Source of the DNA: Rhizobium sp. R635
GTDB taxonomy: Bacteria > Pseudomonadota > Alphaproteobacteria > Rhizobiales > Rhizobiaceae
Length of the DNA stretch: 64,000 nucleotides
Direction: 5' to 3'
Assembly (NCBI RefSeq): GCF_002211285.1
Contig: NZ_LOKX01000010.1
Coordinates: 58,380-122,379, forward strand
Part shown: positions 9,446 through 17,057 of the stretch, piece after piece
Layout of the letters: the number at the start of each line of letters is the position of its first letter
How positions within the stretch are numbered: position 1 is the stretch's first letter
Made by a program: the position numbers and the translations under genes
Notes under the pieces: generated by a model
What the model saw: only the letters and a program-made list of their open reading frames with translations
What the model was told of the DNA's origin: nothing
Databases searched by the model: none

Positions 9446-10693
9446 ATGGTATCGGGAAACCCGCCACGCCATTCCAAGAGCGCCGACGAACCGGTCACGA
9501 TCGACTTGGATTCACAGGATTTCGCCTCTGCAGCCGATACCGAAAAGCCGGTGGAAAACGAAGCCGGCGAGACCGACAGCACCACCGCCGATGTCGGCAC
9601 GCCGCCTGAAACGGATGCTGGGCCGCCCGCCGAATATGAAGACGAGCCCGTAGCCGAGGCCCGGCAAGAAGAGCCGGCAGCGTCCGAGCCTGCCTTTACG
9701 CCTCCCCCCGAACAGGCCGCGCCAAAAAGCGCCGCTACCTCAGGCCTTATCGCCGCCGGCATCTTCGGCGGCCTCGTCGCCCTGCTCGGCGCAGGCGCCA
9801 TTCAATATGCCGGTTATCTCCCCGGCTCCTCCTCGCAACAAATGTCCTCGCCCGAGATTGCCGACCTTTCCGGCGAGATCGACGGGCTGAAACAAACCGT
9901 TGCCAATCTTGCCGCCAACCCGGCGACCGGCGGCGACAACGCACTGGAAAAGCGCATCGCCGCGCTGGAAGCGGCTAAAAGCGCTCCCGCAGCCGGCGCG
10001 CCGGCCGATTCGGCAAATGTCGATGCACTCAACCAGAAGATTGCAGAGCTGAGCGGCCAGGTCGATCAACTGCGCTCCATGCTGGCCCAATCCTCCGACC
10101 AGCAGACGAGCAGCGACGCCGACATTGCCAAGCGCCTCGCCGAGGCCGAAAAGAAGCTCAACGAGCCGCGCGAGGATGTCGCCGTCGCCAAGGCGATCGC
10201 GGCAGCCGCCCTCAAGGCGGCGATCGATCGCGGCGGCCCCTTCCTTGCGGAGCTCGACACCTTCGCCGGTGTGGCGCCCGACGATCCCGCCGTCGCCGAC
10301 CTGCGCGGCTTTGCCGAGACCGGCATTCCCTCGCGTGCCGAGCTTATGCGTCAGGTTCCCGACGTTGCGACCGCGATCGTCGAAGCCGTCAACCAGCCGG
10401 ATCCGAACCAGAGCTGGTCGGACCGGCTGATGGCCAGCGCGAAATCACTGGTGACGGTCCGTCCCGTCGGCAATATCGAAGGCGAGAGCGTCGAAGCCAT
10501 CGCCGCCCGCATGGAGGACAAGGTGAAGAACGGCGATCTGCCCGGCGCGTCCTCCGAATGGAACAATCTGCCCGCTACCGGCAAGCAGGCATCCGCCGCC
10601 TTCAAGCAGTCGCTGGAAGCGCGCATCCGCGTCGAGGAACTGGTCGGCGGGGCGCTGTCGAAGGCTGTCACCGGCACCGGCAAGGAGGGGTGA
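9446..10693 (+). CDS. Alphaproteobacterial Mic60/mitofilin-like inner-membrane protein
   Basis: A 415-residue homologue of mitochondrial mitofilin/Mic60. The start at 9446 is chosen for its AAGAGG ribosome-binding site five bases upstream. Layout: an acidic, Pro/Glu-rich cytoplasmic N-terminus (residues 1-90), one membrane helix (GLIAAGIFGGLVALLGAGAI, about 95-115), a periplasmic coiled-coil-prone segment (about 130-245), and a C-terminal mitofilin-like domain. Published comparative work places bacterial mic60 next to hemD and hemY, as here. The likely role is membrane organisation, possibly contacting outer-membrane proteins. This is inferred, not shown for Rhizobium. Confidence 0.88.
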   Translation: MVSGNPPRHSKSADEPVTIDLDSQDFASAADTEKPVENEAGETDSTTADVGTPPETDAGPPAEYEDEPVAEARQEEPAASEPAFTPPPEQAAPKSAATSGLIAAGIFGGLVALLGAGAIQYAGYLPGSSSQQMSSPEIADLSGEIDGLKQTVANLAANPATGGDNALEKRIAALEAAKSAPAAGAPADSANVDALNQKIAELSGQVDQLRSMLAQSSDQQTSSDADIAKRLAEAEKKLNEPREDVAVAKAIAAAALKAAIDRGGPFLAELDTFAGVAPDDPAVADLRGFAETGIPSRAELMRQVPDVATAIVEAVNQPDPNQSWSDRLMASAKSLVTVRPVGNIEGESVEAIAARMEDKVKNGDLPGASSEWNNLPATGKQASAAFKQSLEARIRVEELVGGALSKAVTGTGKEG

Positions 10694-10697
10694 GACC

Positions 10698-12308
10698 ATG
10701 ATCAGACTTGTCGCCTTCGCCCTCTTCGTGCTGCTTCTCGCTTATGGCTTCTCCTGGTTCGCCGATCGTCCCGGCGACATTTCGCTGATCTGGGAAGGCC
10801 AGATCTACCAGACGAAGCTGATCGTCGCCGTGAGCGCAATCATTGCTTTGATCGCCGCCGTGATGATCGTCTGGTGGTTCGTCCGTCTGATCTGGACTTC
10901 GCCGCATTCGGTGACCCGCTATTTCCGTGCCCGCAAGCGCGATCGCGGCTACCAGGCGCTGTCGACCGGCCTGATTGCCGCCGGCGCCGGCAATGCGTTG
11001 CTCGCCCGAAAGATGGCCGCCCGTTCGCGCGGCCTGATCCGCGCCGACCAGGAGCCGCTGATCAACCTGCTCGAGGCCCAGGCAGCCCTGATCGAGGGTC
11101 GCCATGACGAGGCGCGCGCCAAGTTCGAGGCCATGGCCAACGACCCCGAGACGCGCGAACTCGGCCTGCGCGGCCTTTATCTCGAAGCCCGCCGCCTCGG
11201 AGCCAACGAAGCCGCCCGCCAATATGCCGAGAAGGCCGCCGACAACGCGCCCTATCTGCCCTGGGCCGCGCAGGCGACGCTCGAATATCGCAGCCAGGCC
11301 GGCCGCTGGGACGATGCGATCCGCCTGCTCGAACAGCAGAAGGCCGCCCGCGTCGTCGAAAAGGCCGAGGCCAACCGCCTGCACGCCGTCCTCCTGACGG
11401 CGCGCGCCGGCGAGAAGCTGGAAGGCGACCCGGCTGGGGCTCGCGACGATGCCCTGCAGGCGCTGAAGCTCGCCGCCGATTTCATTCCGGCCGCCCTCAT
11501 CGCCGCAAAGGCGCTCTTCCGCGAAAACGGCCTGCGCAAGGCCGCCTCGATCCTCGAACAAGCCTGGAAAGCGGGACCGCATCCCGAGATCGGCCGCACC
11601 TATGTCAGGGCGCGGAGCGGCGATTCCACCCTCGACCGGCTGAAGCGTGCCGAGCGGCTGGAAGGAATGCGCCCGAACAATGTCGAATCCCTTCTCGTCG
11701 TCGCCCAGGCGGCCCTCGACGCGCAGGAATTCGCCAAGGCTCGCGCCAAGGCGGAGGCCGCGGCGCGCATCGAGCCGCGCGAAGCCGCCTTCCTTCTGCT
11801 TGCCGACATCGAGGAAGCCGAAACCGGCGATCAGGGCCGCGTGCGCCATTGGCTCGCCCAGGCGCTCAAGGCGCCGCGCGATCCGGCCTGGGTGGCGGAT
11901 GGTTTCGTCTCCGACAAATGGCTGCCGGTATCGCCGGTGACCGGCCGCATCGACGCCTTCGAATGGAAAGCGCCCTTCGGCCAGATCGAGGGTGCGCTCG
12001 AAGACGGTTCGGCGCATGCCTCGATCGAAACCGCGCTGAAGACGCTGCCGCCGCTGCGCGACGTCAAGCCGGAAAGCCCGGTCAACGACCATCGCATCAT
12101 CGAGCTCGAACGCGCGGCAACCATTGCCGAGGCCGTGCGGCCGGCACCCAAGCCGGCGCCCGCAAAGCAAAAACCCGAACCCGCCGCCGGCGATAGAACA
12201 CCGGCGCCGAGCGACACCAAGCCTTTCTTCGGCGGATTGCCTGATGATCCCGGTGTTCGCGATCCCCGGGCGGAACCGGAACCCAGGACACGGCTCCGCC
12301 TCTTCTGA
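10698..12308 (+). CDS. hemY: HemY-like TPR membrane protein
   Basis: A 536-residue HemY_N family protein, distinct from the protoporphyrinogen oxidase also called HemY. Two N-terminal membrane helices (about residues 3-20 and 40-65) are followed by long alpha-helical TPR-like repeats. The C-terminal 60 residues are Pro/Lys-rich and probably disordered. The start ATG has GGAGGGG upstream and lies four bases after the mic60 stop. Its biochemical role in heme synthesis is not established for the family. Adjacency to mic60 suggests a shared membrane function. Confidence 0.9.
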   Translation: MIRLVAFALFVLLLAYGFSWFADRPGDISLIWEGQIYQTKLIVAVSAIIALIAAVMIVWWFVRLIWTSPHSVTRYFRARKRDRGYQALSTGLIAAGAGNALLARKMAARSRGLIRADQEPLINLLEAQAALIEGRHDEARAKFEAMANDPETRELGLRGLYLEARRLGANEAARQYAEKAADNAPYLPWAAQATLEYRSQAGRWDDAIRLLEQQKAARVVEKAEANRLHAVLLTARAGEKLEGDPAGARDDALQALKLAADFIPAALIAAKALFRENGLRKAASILEQAWKAGPHPEIGRTYVRARSGDSTLDRLKRAERLEGMRPNNVESLLVVAQAALDAQEFAKARAKAEAAARIEPREAAFLLLADIEEAETGDQGRVRHWLAQALKAPRDPAWVADGFVSDKWLPVSPVTGRIDAFEWKAPFGQIEGALEDGSAHASIETALKTLPPLRDVKPESPVNDHRIIELERAATIAEAVRPAPKPAPAKQKPEPAAGDRTPAPSDTKPFFGGLPDDPGVRDPRAEPEPRTRLRLF

Positions 12309-12325
12309 AATGGAACGACAACCGC

Positions 12326-12811
12326 ATGTTCGAACGCTTCCAGGCATTCTTCCACAATCTGACGTCCGATCACTCCAAGAAGGGCTTTGCCCCGGATGAT
12401 CCGCGCATTGCGGTGGCGGCACTTTGCATGCAGGTCATGGAAGCCGACGGCCAGATCAAGACCAGCGAGAAGAAACGGCTGCGCAAGCTCCTGAAGGAGC
12501 AATATGCGCTCGACGGCAAACAGCTCGACGCCCTGATGGCCGCCGGCCTCGAAGCCGAAAGCACCGCGGTCGACTATTATCGCTTCACCTCCGACCTGAA
12601 GCGCCACCTCAACACGGAGCAACGGCTGGAACTGATCGGCGTCCTCTGGGACATCGTCTATGCCGATGGCGAACGCAGCGAAATGGAAGACCATGTGATC
12701 TGGCGGATCGCCGACCTGCTCGGCGTCTCCTCGCGCGAGCGCATCCAGAAGCGGCAGGAAGCCGCCGCCAGGGTGACCGATGTTCAGGTTCTGCAAGATG
12801 ACAGCGACTGA
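12326..12811 (+). CDS. TerB-like (DjlA N-terminal) domain protein
   Basis: A 161-residue all-helical protein of the TerB/DjlA-N superfamily. Typical segments are AALCMQVMEADGQIKTSEK near residue 35 and WDIVYADGERSEMEDHVIWRIADLLGV near residue 115, both with the acidic DG(x) pattern that may bind metal. No signal peptide or membrane helix. It is the fifth gene of the hemC group, 17 bases after hemY, and overlaps the next gene by 14 bases. Function unknown. Confidence 0.9.
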   Translation: MFERFQAFFHNLTSDHSKKGFAPDDPRIAVAALCMQVMEADGQIKTSEKKRLRKLLKEQYALDGKQLDALMAAGLEAESTAVDYYRFTSDLKRHLNTEQRLELIGVLWDIVYADGERSEMEDHVIWRIADLLGVSSRERIQKRQEAAARVTDVQVLQDDSD

Positions 12812-13553
12812 GCAAGATCCGAACCGCGACCGGCGCCCCATCCTCATCGTCCTGCATCAGGAGCGGTCGAGCCCGGGGCGCGTCGGCCAGTTGCTCGTCG
12901 AAAAAGGCTACCGCCTCGATATCCGGCGTCCGGTTCTCGGCGAACAGCTTCCGGCGACGCTCGAAGATCATGCCGGCGTCGTCGTCTTCGGCGGGCCGAT
13001 GAGCGCCAATGATCCCGATGACTTCGTCAAGAAGGAGATCGAGTGGATCAAGGTTCCGCTCAAGGAAAAGCGCCCCTATCTTGGCATTTGCTTGGGCGCG
13101 CAGATGCTGGTCCATCATCTCGGCGGCAAGGTGCAATCGAATGCCGACGGCTCGACGGAGATCGGCTGGTATCCGCTGCGGCCGACGGAGAGAGGCCGGC
13201 TGTTGATGCACTGGCCGAAGATGGTCTATCATTTCCACCGCGAGGGCTTCGAGCTGCCGCACGGCGCCGATCTGCTCGCCGAAGGCGATGCCTATCCGAA
13301 CCAGGCCTTCCGCTACGACAGCAACGCCTGGGGCCTGCAGTTCCATGCCGAACTCACCCGGGTGATGATGCATCGCTGGGTCGTCCATGGCGCGCACCGC
13401 TTCATCCTGCCGAACGCCCAGCAGGGCCGCGAGCATCTGGAAGGCCGCATGCTGTTCGATGCGCCGCTGAAAGCCTGGCTGACCGAATTTCTCGATATCG
13501 TCTTCGAAGGCAAGGCGGCGAAAGCCGCCTCCCCGATCACTCTCTCCGCATAA
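12798..13553 (+). CDS. Class I glutamine amidotransferase-like protein
   Basis: A standalone class I glutamine amidotransferase domain of 251 residues, related to GMP-synthase-type GATases of the YfeJ/GuaA-like group. The nucleophile lies in YLGICLGAQML (Cys98), the oxyanion region in VVFGGPMSAND, and the catalytic His-x-Glu in LQFHAELTR. The ATG at 12798 is inside the end of the TerB-like gene, suggesting coupling. No synthase partner is adjacent, so the acceptor is unknown. The end is convergent with the MFS gene, 25 bases away. Confidence 0.93.
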   Translation: MTATEQDPNRDRRPILIVLHQERSSPGRVGQLLVEKGYRLDIRRPVLGEQLPATLEDHAGVVVFGGPMSANDPDDFVKKEIEWIKVPLKEKRPYLGICLGAQMLVHHLGGKVQSNADGSTEIGWYPLRPTERGRLLMHWPKMVYHFHREGFELPHGADLLAEGDAYPNQAFRYDSNAWGLQFHAELTRVMMHRWVVHGAHRFILPNAQQGREHLEGRMLFDAPLKAWLTEFLDIVFEGKAAKAASPITLSA

Positions 13554-13578
13554 ACTGCGGTGGCCCGAGGCCGCGCCG

Positions 13579-14820
13579 CTATGCTGATCGACTGGGCGCG
13601 TCGAGCGTATCGATCCGGCGTAATTTCGGGAAGCTCGAAGCCCAGAGCGCCGCGACGACGAGCGTTCCGACACCGCCGATAACGACTGCCGGCACCGCGC
13701 CGAAGATCGACGCCATCGTCCCTGCCCTGAATTCGCCGAGCTCGTTCGACGCGCCGACGAAGACCATGTTGACCGCATTGACCCGGCCGCGCAAGTGATC
13801 CGGCGTCCAGAGCGCGATCAGGCTCTCCCGCACATAGACCGATATCATGTCGGCCGCCCCCATAAGGGCGAGCGCGGCGATCGAGACTTCGGTATTGGTC
13901 GAGATGCCGAAGATGATGGTTCCGACACCGAACAAGGCGACGCCGATGAACATGTAGAGGCCGGCGCGATGCTTCAGCGGATAGGCGGCCAGGAAGATCG
14001 CCATCACGATGGCGCCAAGCCCGGGCGCGGCGCGCAGCAACCCGAGTCCCCAAGGCCCGAGCGTCAGGATATCACGCGCGAAGATCGGCATCAGTGCGGT
14101 GGCGCCGCCGAGCAGAACGGCAAAGAGATCGAGCGAGATCGCTCCGAGCACCACTTTTTCGGTGCGGATGAAGCTGAAGCCGCCGAGGATCATCGCCCAG
14201 CTTTTGGCCTCGCCCGTCGTCTTCTGTTCCGGCTTCGGGATCATATAGAGAAGAGCGGCGCCGAGGATGGAAAAAACCACCGCTACCGTATAGGCCGTCG
14301 TCGCGCTGATGCCGTAGAGCAGGCCGCCGATCACCGGCCCGGTGATCGCGGCGAGCTGCCAGGACGAGGAATTCCAGGCGATTGCATTGGAAAGCGCGTG
14401 TTCCGGCACGAGATTGGGCGCGAGAGACTGCACCGCCGGCGACATGAAGGCGCGTTCGATGCCGAAGATCAGAAGCACCCCGAAGACCGGCCACGGCGCG
14501 AAGGTTTCGGTCGCCGTCATGACAAGCAGCGCCAGCGTGCAGAGCGCGCTCACCAGCGAGCAAAGCGCTGCGATCGCCCGGCGATTGTGCCGGTCCGCCA
14601 CCGAACCGGTGACGAGGATGAGCAGCAGCGACGGCAGGAACTGTACCAGCCCGATCAGCCCGAGATAAATCGCCTTGCCCGTCTGGTCGTACATCTGCCA
14701 GCCGACGGCGACGCTGACGATCTGCTGCGAAAAGGAGAGCAGAAAACGCGCGAAGAAGAAGCGGGTGTAGGACGAATGCCGGAACGCGGCAAAACGGTCT
14801 CCGGTGGGCGAAAACGACAT
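13579..14820 (-). CDS. MFS transporter (EntS/MFS_3-like)
   Basis: A 413-residue major facilitator with about 12 membrane helices, most like the MFS_3 (enterobactin exporter EntS-like) group. The start at 14818-14820 gives MSFSPTGDRFAAFRHSSYTRFF, a typical N-terminus. VADRHNRRAI is the cytoplasmic loop 2-3 motif A, and LIALWTPDHLRGRVNAVN matches the second-half loop. An earlier in-frame start would add 13 residues without obvious support. The substrate cannot be predicted. It is monocistronic and divergent from the YggT gene. Confidence 0.9.
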   Translation of the reverse strand: MSFSPTGDRFAAFRHSSYTRFFFARFLLSFSQQIVSVAVGWQMYDQTGKAIYLGLIGLVQFLPSLLLILVTGSVADRHNRRAIAALCSLVSALCTLALLVMTATETFAPWPVFGVLLIFGIERAFMSPAVQSLAPNLVPEHALSNAIAWNSSSWQLAAITGPVIGGLLYGISATTAYTVAVVFSILGAALLYMIPKPEQKTTGEAKSWAMILGGFSFIRTEKVVLGAISLDLFAVLLGGATALMPIFARDILTLGPWGLGLLRAAPGLGAIVMAIFLAAYPLKHRAGLYMFIGVALFGVGTIIFGISTNTEVSIAALALMGAADMISVYVRESLIALWTPDHLRGRVNAVNMVFVGASNELGEFRAGTMASIFGAVPAVVIGGVGTLVVAALWASSFPKLRRIDTLDAPSRSA

Positions 14821-14959
14821 GGATGTTTTCCGAGGAAACGGGCGCCGGAATAGCTGCAAAGCCGCCCGTTAAACATGATTCACCATGCGTTTCCACACGG
14901 CACTTGCCCGTTTAGTCGCCAATGTCTACATCTCTGTCAACAACGAATTGGAGACGATG

Positions 14960-15250
14960 ATGTTTGCACTGTTTCAAACCATTGATTTGGCTTTGAATAT
15001 TTACACCTGGATCCTGATTGCCAGCGCCATTTTTTCCTGGCTCTACGCCTTCAACGTCATCAATTCCAGCAATCAGTTCGTCAATTCGGTCGGCACGTTC
15101 CTCTATAATGTCACCGAACCGGCGCTGAGGCCGATCCGCCGCTTCCTGCCGAACCTTGGCGGCATCGATATTTCGCCGATCATCCTGCTGCTGATCATCT
15201 TCTTCCTGCGCACCCTGCTTTGGACCACGCTATACCCGCTGGTCGCTTGA
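14960..15250 (+). CDS. YggT family membrane protein
   Basis: A 96-residue YggT-family protein with two membrane helices (about residues 8-30 and 65-90). The pattern [15 protein letters not shown] and [20 protein letters not shown] is characteristic. GGAG at 14950-14953 is spaced best for the ATG at 14960; the ATG three bases earlier is the alternative. The family is linked by homology to envelope or osmotic tolerance functions, but its mechanism is unknown. The stop overlaps the start of the DUF167 gene as TTGA, a neighbour pair seen widely in bacteria. Confidence 0.92.
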   Translation: MFALFQTIDLALNIYTWILIASAIFSWLYAFNVINSSNQFVNSVGTFLYNVTEPALRPIRRFLPNLGGIDISPIILLLIIFFLRTLLWTTLYPLVA

Positions 15251-15558
15251 GCCGCCCCTGGAGCCTCCATGACGACCATCTGCGCCTCGCCGTCCGGCTG
15301 ACGCCGAATGGCGGGCGTGATGCGATTGATGGCATCGAAGTGGATAGCGAGGGCGAAACCCATCTGAAGGCGCGCGTCACCTCAGTGCCGGAAAAAGGCA
15401 AGGCCAACAAGGCCCTCATCCTTCTGGTCGCCGGATCGCTGCGCATTCCCAAATCTTCCATCAGCCTCGTCTCCGGCGAGACAGCGCGCAAAAAAATCCT
15501 CCGGATCGAGGGCGACCCGGAGGATTTGGCAAAAAAGCTAGAAGCACTTTTCGGCTGA
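15247..15558 (+). CDS. DUF167 (YggU-like) family protein
   Basis: A 103-residue DUF167/UPF0235 protein. The pattern [35 protein letters not shown] and [17 protein letters not shown] is diagnostic. The start is taken as TTG at 15247 ([12 protein letters not shown]), since it overlaps the YggT stop as TTGA and the upstream frame is only YggT shadow. Function unknown; the fold is a small alpha/beta domain. The end is convergent with ppa, four bases away. Confidence 0.92.
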   Translation: MSRPWSLHDDHLRLAVRLTPNGGRDAIDGIEVDSEGETHLKARVTSVPEKGKANKALILLVAGSLRIPKSSISLVSGETARKKILRIEGDPEDLAKKLEALFG

Positions 15559-15562
15559 GCGA

Positions 15563-16099
15563 TCAGCCCTTCGTGTTCTTGGCGCGCTCGACGGCTTCGA
15601 TGATGAGCTGGCCGGCTTCCTTGGAGTCGCCCCAGCCGTAGATCTTCACCCACTTGCCGGGCTCCAGATCCTTATAGTGCTCGAAGAAGTGCTCGATCTG
15701 CTTCAGCGTGATCTCCGGAAGATCGGTGTAATCCTTCACCTTCTCGTAGCGCAGCGTCAGCTTCGGCGACGGCACGGCGATGATCTTCTCGTCCTTGCCG
15801 GAATTGTCTTCCATCTTCAGCACGCCGATCGGGCGCACGTTGATGACGCAGCCCGGGACGAGCGGACGGGTGCTGGCGATCAGCACGTCGATCGGGTCGC
15901 CGTCTTCGGACAGCGTGTGCGGCACGAAACCGTAATTGCCCGGATAGGTCATGGGCGTATAGAGGAAACGGTCGACGACGAGCGTACCGGCTTCCTTGTC
16001 CATTTCATACTTGATCGGATGGCCGCCGACGGGAACCTCGACGATTACGTTGACGTCTTCAGGGGGATTCTTACCGATTGCAACGGCGTCGATGCGCAT
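15563..16099 (-). CDS. ppa: Inorganic pyrophosphatase (family I)
   Basis: Soluble Mg-dependent pyrophosphatase of 178 residues that drives biosynthetic reactions by hydrolysing PPi. Active-site segments visible are [36 protein letters not shown] and the metal-binding [38 protein letters not shown], written here only by its position near residues 119-145, is also typical. Monocistronic, convergent with the DUF167 gene. Confidence 0.97.
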   Translation of the reverse strand: MRIDAVAIGKNPPEDVNVIVEVPVGGHPIKYEMDKEAGTLVVDRFLYTPMTYPGNYGFVPHTLSEDGDPIDVLIASTRPLVPGCVINVRPIGVLKMEDNSGKDEKIIAVPSPKLTLRYEKVKDYTDLPEITLKQIEHFFEHYKDLEPGKWVKIYGWGDSKEAGQLIIEAVERAKNTKG

Positions 16100-16229
16100 A
16101 CGAAACTCCTGCGAGGTTGAATTGCTCGCAGCCAGTTAATCGGTTTCATGCGGCAACGCAACATTGGAGATCACCAATGCGTGATGGTGCCAACACGCAA
16201 CCACATCAAAATTCTAGCAGGAGATGAGC

Positions 16230-16250
16230 GAACCGCCTCCGAGGCGGTTC
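16230..16250 (-). terminator. Hairpin at the end of the GNAT gene
   Basis: Perfect 10-base arms GAACCGCCTC (16230-16239) and GAGGCGGTTC (16241-16250) with a one-base centre form a strong stem that overlaps the GNAT stop codon. It lacks a long T-run, so it may act as a 3' stabiliser or a weak terminator. Confidence 0.5.
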
Positions 16251-16755
16251 AGTTCCAGATGAAGCCGATTTTCTTCAACTGCTTGTGGTCGAAATTTTCC
16301 ATGCCTTCGCAGAAATCCATGCCGCCATGGCTGCGGTAAAACCGGCTGGCATTCTCGTTGTCCTCGAGGCACCAGACGACCAGCCCGTTGCAGCCGAGCG
16401 ACTTCAGGAGCCGCCTCGCCTCCCCGAACAACATCCTGCCGAGGCCGATGCCCTGATATTCGGGGCGAAGATAAAGCTCGTAGATTTCGCCTTCCTGGGG
16501 CAGGGCGCGGGCGCGGTTGAGCCCAAGCGTGGCATAGCCGGCGACCGTTCCGGCAACATCGAGCACCAGCAGCGTCGCGGGGCCGCGTGTTGCCTTGCGC
16601 CACCAGTTTTCACCGCGCCGCTCGATCATCTGCGTCAGCGCGCGATGCGGAATGATCCCTGCATAGGTATGCTGCCAGGCGAGCCTGTGGGTTTCCGAAA
16701 TGGCTCGGGCATCATGCGGCTCGGCCCGCCGGACATCGATCGACAACGTCTTCAT
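16249..16755 (-). CDS. GNAT family N-acetyltransferase
   Basis: A 168-residue GNAT acetyltransferase. Acetyl-CoA-binding motif A is visible in LYLRPEYQGIGLGRMLFGEA (Q-x-x-G-x-G/A pattern), preceded by beta-4 residues GEIYEL. The C-terminal NENASRFYRSHGGMDF is typical motif B. The start ATG at 16753-16755 is preferred over an in-frame codon 17 residues upstream that lacks family sequence. The substrate is unknown. An exact CtrA-type box lies about 100 bases upstream. Confidence 0.9.
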   Translation of the reverse strand: MKTLSIDVRRAEPHDARAISETHRLAWQHTYAGIIPHRALTQMIERRGENWWRKATRGPATLLVLDVAGTVAGYATLGLNRARALPQEGEIYELYLRPEYQGIGLGRMLFGEARRLLKSLGCNGLVVWCLEDNENASRFYRSHGGMDFCEGMENFDHKQLKKIGFIWN

Positions 16756-16852
16756 AACGCTTACTCTGGTCCTGCCAGGAGCAATTAACCATATGCGACA
16801 GCGCATTCCGGCCGATTGCCCACAGACTTAACATGTGGACGATGGTCAAATT

Positions 16853-16868
16853 TTAACGCTTTTTTAAC
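16853..16868 (+). promoter_or_regulatory. CtrA-type box TTAA-N7-TTAAC
   Basis: TTAACGCTTTTTTAAC is an exact TTAA-N7-TTAA(C) match. It lies between the GNAT gene (start 16755, minus strand) and the 3' end of typA, so GNAT is the plausible target. Two more TTAAC half-sites lie at about 16786 and 16828. The bases after it (GATTG) are the same as at the boxes at 3649 and 21294. Confidence 0.5.
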
Positions 16869-16903
16869 GATTGTCACAAGCCGGAATCGACGCAGCGCAC
16901 AAC

Positions 16904-16931
16904 AAAAAACCCCGGCGCGAAGGCCGGGGTT
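16904..16931 (-). terminator. Rho-independent terminator of typA
   Basis: Arms AACCCCGGC (16908-16916) and GCCGGGGTT (16923-16931) with loop GCGAAG. Read on the minus strand, the stem is followed by a run of six or more T (complement of 16904-16909). It lies about 130 bases past the typA stop, after a RIME-type repeat. Confidence 0.85.
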
Positions 16932-16942
16932 CAAAAGAGATA

Positions 16943-17050
16943 TTAGAGCATGTCGCGCAAAAGTGTGCGGCGGTTTTGCGTGAACGACATGCGTAACAAC
17001 AAAGACCTAAAGCGCCAAGAGCGAATCTGAAAGATCGCGACGCGCTTTAG
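16943..17050. repeat. RIME-type double palindrome between typA and its terminator
   Basis: Two palindromes in tandem. The first has outer arms GCATGTCG (16949-16956) and CGACATGC (16985-16992), with CGCAAAA/TTTTGCG inside. The second has CTAAAGCG (17007-17014) and CGCTTTAG (17043-17050). The arrangement matches the two-palindrome Rhizobium intergenic mosaic elements described in the literature. The first 30 or so bases recur nearly exactly at 63870. It would be transcribed in the typA 3' UTR. Confidence 0.75.
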
Positions 17051-17057
17051 AACACTC

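Noticed and set aside
10668..12422. Minus-strand frame opposite hemY
   Set aside because: No recognisable protein features; hemY has a ribosome-binding site, membrane helices and the expected context.
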